From the NCBI RefSeq assembly GCF_022549785.1, contig NZ_JAKZGO010000028.1, positions 1-42,276 on the forward strand: DNA of 42,276 nt. Direction: 5' to 3'. Origin of the DNA: Belliella alkalica. GTDB lineage: Bacteria; Bacteroidota; Bacteroidia; Cytophagales; Cyclobacteriaceae. Within the stretch, counting starts at the first letter, position 1, and every line of letters starts with the position of its first letter. Under the pieces are notes generated by a model. That model worked only from the letters and a program-made list of their open reading frames with translations, did not search any database and was not told the DNA's origin. The translations under genes and the position numbers were made by a program. This document shows, piece after piece, positions 25,739 through 33,828 of the stretch.

Positions 25739-26956
25739 ATGTTAGAAAAGAGCTTTGGAATTATGTTTTTCCTAAAACCCACAAAAAACAAAAAAGTGAA
25801 TGAAAGATACATTTATGCTAGGGTTACTGTAGATGGCAGTTCAAAAGAGTTATCCACCAAAAGGCTTTGGACTCAGGAAGGCTGGGATCCAAGTAGGGGT
25901 AGGGCAATTGGAAATAGGGAGGAGGTAAAGCAATTGAATGGGTTTTTGGATACTTTCCAAATAAAAATCTATGAGGCGAAAAAAATCCTTATGGACAACT
26001 ATAAAGATGTTACTGCCGAAAGCATAAAAAATTATTTAGTGGGAAAATCAGATGATAGAAGATTTATCCTAGAGATTTTCCAAAAACATAACGATAAGGT
26101 TGAGGCATTAGTAGGGACAGATTTTGCATCAGGAACCTTGCAGCGATATAAGACTTCGTTGGATCACACAAGATCATTTATTCAATGGAAGTTCAAAAAG
26201 GATGATCTTGAAATAAAAGCATTGAATTATGAATTTATTTCTGATTATGAATTTTGGTTCAAGACTGTACGCAAGTGTAGCCATAATACAACTATGAAGT
26301 ATTTGGCTAACTTCAAGAAAATAGTGCTTTCCTGTGTCAAAAAAGATTGGTTGCAGAAAGACCCATTCATGGGATACCAATTGATAAAAAAGGATGTTGT
26401 CCGCTCAATACTCAGCAAAGAGGAGTTACAGATTATAAACAATAAAGATTTGAGTATGGAACGTCTAAAAATTGTGAGAGACGTATTCCTATTCTGCTGT
26501 TATACAGGACTTGCATATATCGACGTCAAAAACCTTAGAAAATCCCATATCCAAATAGGGATTGATGGGGAGCAATGGATATTCACTCAAAGACAGAAGA
26601 CAGAAACGCCAACAAGATTACCACTACTTCCTCAGGCTTTGGCTATCGTCAATAAATATGAATCTCATCCACAATGTATCAGCAAAGACTGTCTTTTGCC
26701 TGTTTTGAGTAATCAAAAGATGAATTCTTATCTCAAGGAAATCGCTGATGTTTGTGGAATCGATAAACCTCTCACATTTCATATAGCCCGCCATACTTTT
26801 GCAACAACAATAACCTTGGGAAATGGTGTTCCGATAGAGACTGTCTCCAAAATGCTTGGGCACAAATCTTTGAAGCAGACACAACACTATGCGAAAATCC
26901 TTGACACAAAAATCAGTTCAGATATGAAAAAGTTAAGGGGTATATTGGAAGAATGA
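25739..26956 (+). CDS. IntDOT-like tyrosine recombinase (integrase)
   Basis: This 405-residue site-specific recombinase starts at MLEKSFGIMFFLK, the usual opening of Bacteroidota integrases; ATG at 25718 and an upstream open frame are less likely starts. Domains: an arm-binding N-terminus (1-90), a SAM-like core-binding domain (110-210) and a catalytic domain (225-400). Catalytic residues are K287 (RQKTET), H348 and R351 (FHIARHTFA), H375 (LGHKSL) and Y384 (QHYAKI). The first catalytic arginine is replaced by Ala259 in YTGLAYIDVKNL, as in IntDOT, where this position is Ser. Its place beside tRNA-Ser implies it inserted the accessory DNA to its right. Confidence 0.9.
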   Translation: MLEKSFGIMFFLKPTKNKKVNERYIYARVTVDGSSKELSTKRLWTQEGWDPSRGRAIGNREEVKQLNGFLDTFQIKIYEAKKILMDNYKDVTAESIKNYLVGKSDDRRFILEIFQKHNDKVEALVGTDFASGTLQRYKTSLDHTRSFIQWKFKKDDLEIKALNYEFISDYEFWFKTVRKCSHNTTMKYLANFKKIVLSCVKKDWLQKDPFMGYQLIKKDVVRSILSKEELQIINNKDLSMERLKIVRDVFLFCCYTGLAYIDVKNLRKSHIQIGIDGEQWIFTQRQKTETPTRLPLLPQALAIVNKYESHPQCISKDCLLPVLSNQKMNSYLKEIADVCGIDKPLTFHIARHTFATTITLGNGVPIETVSKMLGHKSLKQTQHYAKILDTKISSDMKKLRGILEE

Positions 26957-27318
26957 AAATAGTTGAAAATCTGTATTTTGCTGGGAAATACATGCATTAA
27001 GCTACTTAAGAACTTATATTGATGGGAAAAGCCAACATAGATTATGCGAAAATGTCCGAAAGAATCAGTGTTGCACACATCGGTCGCTTTATTGAGTGGA
27101 TAATAAGTATACAAAATAGCGCACATGCACAACTACCAGAAATGTCGGGTTAAAATAGCTGGATTTTAAGTCAAATAAAAAGTTGTGAATCAGTAACTTT
27201 AAATTACTTTGAGTTAAAATATTAGTTGGAAACGTAGTTAGCAGGAAAGGAGGTGTTTTTGTATCAATCTTTAGAATATAAAAAAGAAGCCTACATAAAT
27301 TAAATTTAACGAATGACC
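26957..27318. other. AT-rich spacer without recognisable gene
   Basis: Frames here are short and lack family features. A purine-rich ggaaaggaggtg at about 27242 looks like a ribosome binding site but no good start follows. It may hold recombinase binding sites or decayed cargo. Confidence 0.4.
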
Positions 27319-27350
27319 AAAAAGAGGGGGCATATCAACCTCTCTTTTTT
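27319..27350 (-). terminator. Probable terminator of the Fic-family gene
   Basis: The stem aaaaagagggg/cctctcttttt with a short catatcaa loop, A-rich on one side and T-rich on the other, lies 80 bp past the stop of the minus-strand Fic gene. Confidence 0.65.
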
Positions 27351-27429
27351 ATTTGAAATGTAGCGATTCATTAGGATAGGAGGTATGGCTGAAAATCTAT
27401 TTGTATTTTTCATTTTTCCGATTAATTTT

Positions 27430-28809
27430 TTAAGATCCCCAGTGCTTTTTCCATGCCGTAAACTCAGAAGGTTTAATTCGATAGCGTACAAAATTCCCTT
27501 CATGAAGTCCCAAAATCTCAATGGCAACCACCTCATTGAATTTCAACTGATCTTCGATAGGAAGCTTTTGAGATTCTGTATTAACTAACTTGGATGCTTC
27601 TGCTTTTCCAATCGCATTTCTGACAATATTCGCTACAGTATCGCGTATTTCTTCCCGATATTTCATTCGGAATGGATCGGGTTCTCCAATTGATTGACGG
27701 ATCGCTGCATAGCGTAATGCGGATCGCTGATAAGCCCATAAAAACACATCTTTGAATAACTCGATGCGATTTAATTCATAGATGCCAAGCAACCCTTTGA
27801 TATAACTTTCTTCAGGAACATCAATAAATGAAAGGGGGGCAAGATTTTGACGGTTAAATGGCAGGTTTGCAGCCAATCTAGAAACGCGCTTATTGACATC
27901 ATCAAAAGGTTGCAAATAGGGGAGTTGTACAAGTATAAAAAAAGCCTGCTCAAATGGGTTTTCTATCTGTCTTGCTTTTTCTAGGATTAGATCAAAAAAC
28001 TCTTCAATTAATTGTGGTATTCCTAGTGGAGTGAAAACTGAATTTGTTATTCCCACCCCAAATACTCGAAGTCTTCCTGAGGCAGCTGGATTGGAAAGTA
28101 AGTTGTTAGAAAGTAAGGCATGTAAGTTGAGAATTGTGTATCGATTGAAATCCACTTCATTTGATGAATCCACCAAAAGCTCAATGGCCTCCTTGTGATT
28201 GAGAATCATTTGTGTCTCTTTGGCAGATTTGTCGGTTGCAACCTGGCCCTCATGAATTAGCAATTCGGTATCGAGTAAGGAATACGTATTACCTTCCAAA
28301 CGGCTAGAGTTCCATGAAAGGTCGATTAAAAGCCTGCTTAATATTTCACGGGCATAAGTTCCAGCGGGCTGTTCATCATTATGCGTTTTTCCCCATTCTG
28401 CTAGCTTTTGCTTTTCTTCGATACTGAGATAGCTGTCAATATTTGGACGATAGTTTTCTAAAAATGAGCGTTCATACCCCACTGGTGTTCTTTGGATTTC
28501 AGGACGGGATAACAAGGCTAAAATAGACTTTCCTTCTTTTGAAAGAGGGATAGGCGCTAGGTTTTCCTCTGTTGAATTAATCTTACTTGAATCATGATTT
28601 TTTTCAGCAATGTTTGCATGGTATCTTGTGGATCGAGCTTCTCCACTTATATGTATAAGTTTTTTTTCTTTAAGGCTTGAAAGTCTTCTTTGAAGAGTTC
28701 TTTTTTCAATTTGAAATGGTAGTAAGATAAGTAGTTCCTCTATTCCTAAACCATTGGAGGATGAGGCAATTGTTTCTTCAATTATCCGCAGTTCATTTTG
28801 GTTTCCCAT
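27430..28809 (-). CDS. Fic-family protein with winged-helix N-terminus and degenerate Fic motif
   Basis: This 459-residue protein has an N-terminal winged-helix DNA-binding region (about 1-70, ELLILLPFQIEKRTLQRRL then LIHISGEARSTRYH), a Fic_N-like segment (105-175) and a Fic core (200-330). The inhibitory-helix motif SSRLEGN is present at 168-174. The active-site loop reads QPFDDVNKRVSR (300-311) where canonical Fic has HPFxxGNGRxxR. The catalytic His is Gln and the glycines of the anion-binding loop are lost, so AMP transfer is doubtful; other Bacteroidota proteins share the QPF form. With repeated operator-like sites upstream it may be an autoregulated transcription factor or stress sensor. 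It is not linked to a visible antitoxin. Confidence 0.85.
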   Translation of the reverse strand: MGNQNELRIIEETIASSSNGLGIEELLILLPFQIEKRTLQRRLSSLKEKKLIHISGEARSTRYHANIAEKNHDSSKINSTEENLAPIPLSKEGKSILALLSRPEIQRTPVGYERSFLENYRPNIDSYLSIEEKQKLAEWGKTHNDEQPAGTYAREILSRLLIDLSWNSSRLEGNTYSLLDTELLIHEGQVATDKSAKETQMILNHKEAIELLVDSSNEVDFNRYTILNLHALLSNNLLSNPAASGRLRVFGVGITNSVFTPLGIPQLIEEFFDLILEKARQIENPFEQAFFILVQLPYLQPFDDVNKRVSRLAANLPFNRQNLAPLSFIDVPEESYIKGLLGIYELNRIELFKDVFLWAYQRSALRYAAIRQSIGEPDPFRMKYREEIRDTVANIVRNAIGKAEASKLVNTESQKLPIEDQLKFNEVVAIEILGLHEGNFVRYRIKPSEFTAWKKHWGS

Positions 28810-28825
28810 GTCGTGATTTTTATTA

Positions 28826-28918
28826 TTGCGACAAAATTAATAAACAATTGACGCAATAATAGGGTTTTGTCATGATAATTGTCGCGATACAGAATATTGC
28901 GACAAAATTGTGTCGTAA
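28826..28918. promoter_or_regulatory. Cluster of ttgcgacaa-like operator sites upstream of the Fic gene
   Basis: Exact ttgcgacaa occurs at 28826-28834 and 28897-28905. The near-inverse ttgtcgcga is at 28879-28887, ttgacgcaa at 28848-28856, and weaker variants (ttgtcatga at 28867, tgtcgtaa at 28911) lie between and beside them. Five or more related half-sites within 93 bases directly before the start of a winged-helix protein suggest autoregulation. The short open frame crossing this DNA is not counted as a gene. Confidence 0.6.
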
Positions 28919-29104
28919 AAATTCAATAAAGCCAGTTATTTTTCTTTGAATTATCCCTGCAATATTATTCAATGTGAGCTTATTAAAAATGAAAGAAAAA
29001 TGTCTTGATTGGGGTTTCTGCATAAGCTTCCAATTATGGTAACTGAAATGTTTTAAATTGTATTAAGGTAGATTACAATTTGAGAAATAAAAAAGTCAAT
29101 AGGT

Positions 29105-29263
29105 ATGAAAAACACGTTAAGTATTTTTTCATTTTGTCCATCGGATAAATACCCGAGCTATTTGGAACAATTAGAATACATCCTATTTTTCCCAAGCTCA
29201 AATGGTTGGCTCGAAAAGAAGTTCCAAGACTTCTTTCAAAAGAACCTGCTTGCTGCCCAATAA
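29105..29263 (+). other. Short orphan reading frame in a decayed spacer
   Basis: A 52-codon ATG frame (MKNTLSIFSFCPSD... ending NLLAAQ) sits in the spacer between the Fic gene and the membrane protein gene. It is aromatic-rich and matches no family I recognise. The following 190 bases have no intact gene. It may be the remains of mobile or toxin-locus DNA, or chance. Confidence 0.2.
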
Positions 29264-29452
29264 AAAATCACAACCAGCACTGATCGGGCTTCCATTTATT
29301 TTCTCATTTTGACTATTCAATCGTTCTTCTCGAGAGTCTCGTTGCACCTATACGCCTATGGCGGAAATGAAGACTTTCTTTGCAAAACTTAAAATAGACA
29401 AACTACTGCTATGAACGGAAAAATTCAGTCAAATTTTGAGGTTTTTCGATGT

Positions 29453-29968
29453 TTACTTGTTTTCTAAAATTGGATAAAAACTTTTCTTCAGTTTTATCTT
29501 ACCGGAATCGATTGGAAGATCCATGTTTGGAACAAGCAGACTAGTAATAATAAATTGCTGACCATTTTTTAATTGAATTATCGAGTAATTGTAATTATCC
29601 CAAGGAAACCACTGTATTCTATTTTCAGCTAATGGGTAGGATTTAAACCGCTTTATCAGTTCAATCTCATTGAACGAAAAGCTTGCTGATTCACCCTTGG
29701 TGTTTATTACAATTCTTTGATCTAGAGGGTCATAAATAAATACATCACCATTATTTTGCCTATAATAGTTAATATGAAGGATTAATTGCGGAATGAGGAA
29801 TATCATAAATACAACAAATGAAATCAGCATGACTTTTTCATATTTTATAACCCCATACTTAATACAACTAATGTAAAATGCCCCACCTAATATTACTAAA
29901 ACATAGTAAAAGATCACCCAGAGGTGTTTGAATTGATGATCGATCGAAATCTTGTAAGTATACATCAT
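29453..29968 (-). CDS. Two-helix membrane protein of unknown function
   Basis: This 171-residue protein has two adjacent membrane helices (about 19-38 and 46-66) and a C-terminal cytoplasmic beta-rich part (FIYDPLDQRIVINTKGE, IIQLKNGQQFIIT) resembling a small PH-like/DUF304-type domain. I do not recognise a named family. It is the last minus-strand gene of the toxin array, 110 bp after an immunity candidate, so it could be an immunity protein against a membrane-acting toxin. That role is a guess from position. Confidence 0.6.
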   Translation of the reverse strand: MMYTYKISIDHQFKHLWVIFYYVLVILGGAFYISCIKYGVIKYEKVMLISFVVFMIFLIPQLILHINYYRQNNGDVFIYDPLDQRIVINTKGESASFSFNEIELIKRFKSYPLAENRIQWFPWDNYNYSIIQLKNGQQFIITSLLVPNMDLPIDSGKIKLKKSFYPILENK

Positions 29969-30078
29969 TTACCTTGGTTTCCAACCATTCCTTAAGGCAT
30001 TATCAAAATTATACGAAATTTACATATTTGACATAACAACTTACAGCTGATATTTCTTTACATAAAATTACTCAAATA

Positions 30079-30435
30079 TTAATTTATTAATTCGTCTATA
30101 TAACCTTCTGATACAAATTGACTCAACGATTCTGAAAATTTTTGATTTGAAAATTGAAGTGCGTCATTATAAGATTCAAATTCAGACACAATTTTGCCAT
30201 ACATATCATCTGGCTCAACGTAACTAAAATCGTATATAGAATCTAATCCCTCTGATTTTTCATCAAAAACATGATGAAAAACGACATAATACATATGTTT
30301 CTTATCCCTACCTTTTTCAATCGCTAACCATTGAATAGTGGGATAACCATTAATCTCATATTTTCCGATTATGGCTTCAACCGTCTTTCCTCGACTTAAA
30401 GAATCTAAAATTTGATCTTCTGTTAAATATTTCAT
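30079..30435 (-). CDS. Candidate immunity protein for the LHH-type toxin tip
   Basis: This 118-residue acidic cytoplasmic protein contains alternating helices and strands (EAIIGKYEINGYPTIQWLAIEK, MYYVVFHHVFDEKS). No family is recognised with confidence. It begins 6 bp after the stop of the LHH toxin fragment on the same strand, exactly where polymorphic toxin systems place the cognate immunity gene. Small size, acidity and lack of a signal peptide fit neutralisation of a nuclease in the cytoplasm. Confidence 0.6.
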   Translation of the reverse strand: MKYLTEDQILDSLSRGKTVEAIIGKYEINGYPTIQWLAIEKGRDKKHMYYVVFHHVFDEKSEGLDSIYDFSYVEPDDMYGKIVSEFESYNDALQFSNQKFSESLSQFVSEGYIDELIN

Positions 30436-30441
30436 GAATAA

Positions 30442-30699
30442 TTACTTTGGAGGTTTATTACCCATCTCTTGTACTCTAAGTTGCCAATGCAATTTTGAAT
30501 TTAGTGAACGCATTTGTGGAACTACTCCCTGATTATTCGTTTGATGCCAAATATTCGAAGAATGATTTAGTCCAACTTCATGTATTGTAGAACCAAGCAT
30601 GTTATCGGCATGATGCAGTTCTAGTGGCTGCGAACGGTCTGATTTATTATTTTCAGGAGTCATATCAACTGATTCTTTCCCGTTTTTCGCACGTTTCAA
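30442..30699 (-). CDS. Orphan LHH-type (HNH/endonuclease VII-like) nuclease toxin tip
   Basis: This 85-residue open frame holds the consensus of the LHH subgroup of HNH nuclease toxins: LKRAKNGKESVDMTPENNKS leads to PLELHHADNM, then a later SSNIWHQTNN with a further His. In the same frame, coding-like sequence continues upstream to about 30738 (TSRTEGN) without a start, and the annotated start would be TTG. It is therefore a detached C-terminal toxin tip that has lost its delivery protein. The partner at 30079-30435 follows after 6 bp. Expression without a core is uncertain. Confidence 0.65.
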   Translation of the reverse strand: MKRAKNGKESVDMTPENNKSDRSQPLELHHADNMLGSTIHEVGLNHSSNIWHQTNNQGVVPQMRSLNSKLHWQLRVQEMGNKPPK

Positions 30700-30810
30700 A
30701 TTACCTTCAGTCCTACTTGTTTGTTATCTGAATTAGGATTACATTATGATAGATCGCTCAAAATTTCAATGCCATTTTTTGAAATAAATATTAAGAACAT
30801 ACTTAAATAA

Positions 30811-31125
30811 TTAACAATTTAGTAATTGACTTTGAATCTCTTCTGGAAGCATTTCCCAAAGTGTATCATAATATAGTTTATTAATTAACCCATAATTCTG
30901 AGATGCAAATTCTTTTACTTTTTCTGGTTTAAAATTTTTTTTCCTGATGAAAAAAATCATTTAACTTCTCAAAAAGAAGATATATTCTCAATAGCTCTTC
31001 CTCTTCAATTTCTAATTTAATGATTAATTATTTCTTTTGAAAATTGGATTTCTATTTGTCAAATCTACATTTCCTTTAATACTATATTCTGTTGCCCTGT
31101 CAATTTGTTTTTCACCTTTATAATT
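30811..31125 (-). pseudogene. Remnant of a further toxin tail and immunity gene
   Basis: Read on the minus strand, sequence just after the in-frame TGA of the Rhs piece continues as NYKGEKQIDRATEYSIKG and ends at a stop at 31024, like a toxin tail. Immediately beyond is an open frame IKLEIEEEELLRIYLLFEKL that shifts frame in an A-run near 30940 and resumes as FKPEKVKEFASQNYGL to a stop at 30811. The second part resembles a small acidic immunity protein broken by a 1-base slip and lacking a start. No family is assigned. Confidence 0.45.
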
Positions 31126-31910
31126 TCATTTGGTCACAACTCGGCCTTCATCATGCTGAAGGAACTGCAGGTTGTCGTCTTCATATACAAAGCCTCCTAC
31201 ATAATCGGAGACTTTGGTTGTTCCTCCATCTACCGTTTTTTGTGATAGCTTGCCCCCGCTGGCATCGTAGGTGTATTCTATGTACTTTGTGGTACTGAAT
31301 GTCACCTTGCTTGGTAGATTGAGGGGATTGTAAGTAATCGATGTGATGCCCTTGTTTTTAAAAGCTAGAACCCGCCCTGCAACCTGGCCCTTCGCTGAAA
31401 GCTTTATCAAAGCTTTTTTTACGCTCAGTCCTCGTTTAGGTCATAGAGATATTCATCAGCTACATTTACTCCATCCTTGAAGCCAGAGTCAACACCCGAG
31501 GCATCGGTTACCTTGCTGAGCTGATTGCCTTTGGCATAGGTATAGGTCAGGTTGTCTATCAGTTGGTTTGGAGTATCGTTATGGTTACCTCTACGATGTA
31601 AGGTCTTTATGTTTCCGTTCAGGTCATAGGTTATTGCTGGGACATTAAAGTTCATGGTATTCCCAGGCGCATTATTGCTATAGGTAGCCTTTGTCAACCT
31701 GTTCATTTGGTCGTGTAAGCATAGGTATTCTTCATAGACTCATATGGATTCTTCCATATGTTACCATTGAATCTCCTATTGGCTGTAGGTGCATCGTTGT
31801 ACTTTAGATCCATCTCAAACATTTTCGGAGTGGCATCCGATGGGTTGTTGATTTTGGTCAGCCAGCCCCGCATGTTGTAGGCATAGTCTATATCCTCATA
31901 GCAATTACTT
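31126..31910 (-). pseudogene. Rhs/YD-repeat core fragment, frameshifted (copy D)
   Basis: This stretch encodes pieces of an Rhs core: YAYNMRGWLTKIND, then YD-type repeats (ITYDLNGNIKTL, LTYTYAKGNQLSKVTDASG, YIEYTYDASGG) and GGFVYEDDNLQFLQHDEGR. It matches the fragment at 36822-37592 closely but has small deletions near 31715 and 31757. An insertion of roughly 80 bases at about 31350-31438, between YLYD and NKGITSITY, breaks the frame. The fragment lacks both an N-terminal delivery part and the core-terminal domain, so it is inactive as a toxin gene. Confidence 0.75.
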
Positions 31911-31913
31911 CCC

Positions 31914-32144
31914 TTGATTGATATAGTAAAACGATTGATTAAAGTGTTTGCCGTGAGTGCCTACAACCATTTGAAAGATAACAAAAATTTTGTGGTAGAG
32001 CTTCAGAACCACGAACTAAACGAGCAATTGATGCTGATTAACCAACTTGATGAAGATGAAAAAAATGTCCTTATCAAAATCATCAACTCAATGCTGACCA
32101 AAAAGAGGATGATGGATCTGTTGGACAGTAAACCAAATATCTAA
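31914..32144 (+). pseudogene. C-terminal remnant of an XRE-family-like regulator
   Basis: This open frame of about 76 codons encodes ELNEQLMLINQLDEDEKNVL and IINSMLTKKRMMDLL, which resembles the helical tail of Bacteroidota XRE/HTH regulators (a segment after the DNA-binding domain). No HTH is present. A near-copy lies at 37624-37842. It faces opposite to the Rhs pieces and has a terminator downstream. It is probably the end of a regulator gene truncated by the Rhs junction; a small intact protein is less likely. Confidence 0.5.
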
Positions 32145-32147
32145 GGC

Positions 32148-32182
32148 ATTAAAAAAGCCCTGCATTCTTGCAAGGCTTTCCA
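32148..32182 (+). terminator. Terminator after the regulator remnant
   Basis: The hairpin aaaagcc...ggcttt (arms near 32153 and 32172) has an A-rich left flank. It also lies just past the stop of the minus-strand gene at 32186, so it may serve both. Confidence 0.5.
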
Positions 32183-32185
32183 AAT

Positions 32186-32761
32186 TCATTGATTTATACG
32201 ATTCCCTTCCCAGTCCGTCAAATTAGGCTGATGAAGTTCATGCCAACTTTCTACAAAAGAGTCAATATTGGTCAAATCTTTTTCGATTCGTTTACTTAAT
32301 TCACTTATTTCCCTATCATAACCTGTCTTGGTGTGATAAGACCGTATTTTATGCCCTCCAAACATAAAATGATAATCTAAAAGAGGCATTCCTTTTATAT
32401 CATCACTTCTCAATCGCATTTTTGTCAAACTATTTGGAGGCAAATGATACTGAAGGCCATCAACTCCTTGTAATTGCTCTAAAGATCTCAAATCTGGTGA
32501 TAGCTTGAATATGTTTAAAAATATTTTTATCCACTGATCTCCTTTTGAAATATGTGTTACAACAATTTCTAATATTGAATCTTTTCGAACTCTACATAAT
32601 TCATAAGTCAAATCACCTAAATTGTTTTTCCCAAACCACGCTGTAGAAAATGGTGATTGATCAAACCCATTATTTTTGAGTGATGATAAACCTTTGTCAA
32701 GGAATATTCTATCCCGGATTAGAAGGATTTCCTTTTCTGATACTTTGTAAAACAGTCCCAT
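32186..32761 (-). CDS. Candidate immunity protein for the ExK nuclease-like toxin
   Basis: This 191-residue cytoplasmic protein has no signal peptide or membrane helix. Features include an N-terminal MGLFYKVSEKEILLIRDRIF and a C-terminal helical SELSKRIEKDLTNIDSFVESW. I do not recognise a family. It starts 6 bp after the stop of the Rhs toxin fragment, the standard immunity position. A cytoplasmic location agrees with a nuclease-type toxin. Confidence 0.6.
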   Translation of the reverse strand: MGLFYKVSEKEILLIRDRIFLDKGLSSLKNNGFDQSPFSTAWFGKNNLGDLTYELCRVRKDSILEIVVTHISKGDQWIKIFLNIFKLSPDLRSLEQLQGVDGLQYHLPPNSLTKMRLRSDDIKGMPLLDYHFMFGGHKIRSYHTKTGYDREISELSKRIEKDLTNIDSFVESWHELHQPNLTDWEGNRINQ

Positions 32762-32767
32762 CTTTTA

Positions 32768-33784
32768 TTAATCTCTTTCTTTTTGGGTGACAACACCAGC
32801 TCCTGTTCCTGAAGCTGCTGCTCCAGCAGCTTGTCCGACATGCTGACTTGTTGGATTACTTATGATTAAGCCTCCAGAAGTGGTTACATTTCCTGCTGCA
32901 GCTTTTTGATTTCCAGTCAGTCCACTTGTGTTAAATTTACTTTCGACAGTCAATTGTTTACCTGTAAAAGGATTTTTAAAAGCGTGGTCGTACTTAGCTA
33001 CTTGCACTCTTCCAGTGGCTGTTTTCTTACCAGTTTCAACGACTGCTTTACCACTATTTACATATCCTTTTGCACCATATTTCACATTTGTAAGAGCTTC
33101 TCCCAGCTTCCCTTTAGCTGCATTTGATAAATCATCTACCACTCCACTAACTGCATTTCCAACCACTTTACCTCCTGCACCAAGTGCACTACCTATTGTG
33201 GCATCTAGAGCAACATCTTCAATGGTTGTTCCCTGCCCTTGTATTGCTCGGTTTGCAGTACCTCCCACAGCATTTGCTGTTCCAGCTACGCCTGCTGTAA
33301 CTACTAAACTCGCTCCTCCTGTAAATCCAGCCGCTCCTCCTGTTATCCCTCCTTGCAAAGCACTACCCCCAACAGCACTCCAATCTGTTACAGAACCACT
33401 TTTATAAAGTTGGGCTGCAACTTCTATGCCCCCACCAACTAATGCACCAATTCCTGCACCAATGAGACCTGTAATACAATTCGGACACCTTCCATCAGGA
33501 TCATTATATCTTATTGGATTGTTCCACATAGCCGCATATGGAGACTTATCGATTTGGTTTGGATGGTCCGCCAATGGATCCACCACTCCCCATCGCCCCA
33601 AATCACTCATATACATCCTCGCCCCAAAATCATCCCAGCCTGTAAGTTCTTCCCTTTCTTTTCCGTTAAACTTAAACTTCTGCCTCACTCCACTAGGTGC
33701 CGAATAAGAATTAAACGTCATCCCAAATGGAGGGCAAAGACGGGAGTCTTTGAGCCAGCTTGTGCAGAAGGTCCTTCTGGACAA
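32768..33784 (-). CDS. Rhs core-terminal fragment with Gly/Ala-rich region and ExK nuclease-like tip
   Basis: This 338-residue frame begins with the end of an Rhs-associated core (FKFNGKEREELTGWDDFGAR, MYMSDLGRWGVVDPLADHP, NNPIRYNDPDG, residues 36-98). A Gly/Ala-rich hydrophobic stretch (105-215) follows, like the membrane-passing pre-toxin part of Rhs tips. The tip (about 222-338) has E229, D266 and E281-x-K283 (LTVESKFNTSGLT), a spacing compatible with a PD-(D/E)xK restriction-fold nuclease. The start is only a TTG, and upstream Rhs sequence continues in another frame after a small insertion. It is a displaced tip; the nuclease call is motif-based. Confidence 0.65.
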   Translation of the reverse strand: MSRRTFCTSWLKDSRLCPPFGMTFNSYSAPSGVRQKFKFNGKEREELTGWDDFGARMYMSDLGRWGVVDPLADHPNQIDKSPYAAMWNNPIRYNDPDGRCPNCITGLIGAGIGALVGGGIEVAAQLYKSGSVTDWSAVGGSALQGGITGGAAGFTGGASLVVTAGVAGTANAVGGTANRAIQGQGTTIEDVALDATIGSALGAGGKVVGNAVSGVVDDLSNAAKGKLGEALTNVKYGAKGYVNSGKAVVETGKKTATGRVQVAKYDHAFKNPFTGKQLTVESKFNTSGLTGNQKAAAGNVTTSGGLIISNPTSQHVGQAAGAAASGTGAGVVTQKERD

Positions 33785-33828
33785 TTGGGGTATTGGTATG
33801 GGTTACCTTGAATTCATCAAAGAACACT

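Larger units (their letters stand above)
31126..32144. repeat. Left copy of a segmental duplication (partner 36822-37842)
   Basis: A minus-strand Rhs piece starting at DYAYNMRGWLT and an opposite-strand regulator remnant occur in the same order, with the same junction, at 36822-37842. Nucleotide identity is high across both parts. The terminators beyond each copy differ in sequence, which helps mark the right end of the duplication. Confidence 0.75.

Noticed and set aside
28823-29023. Minus-strand frame of 66 codons upstream of the Fic gene
   Set aside because: It covers the operator repeat cluster and has no start context or domain features.
31126-31128. In-frame TGA read as selenocysteine or programmed readthrough in the Rhs fragment
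   Set aside because: No hairpin suited to recoding is evident, and the surrounding gene already carries other inactivating lesions, so decay is simpler.
32928-33407. Plus-strand frame of 159 codons rich in Pro, Ala and Thr
   Set aside because: It is the antisense of the Gly/Ala-rich Rhs pre-toxin region; composition mirrors that repeat and no family features are seen.
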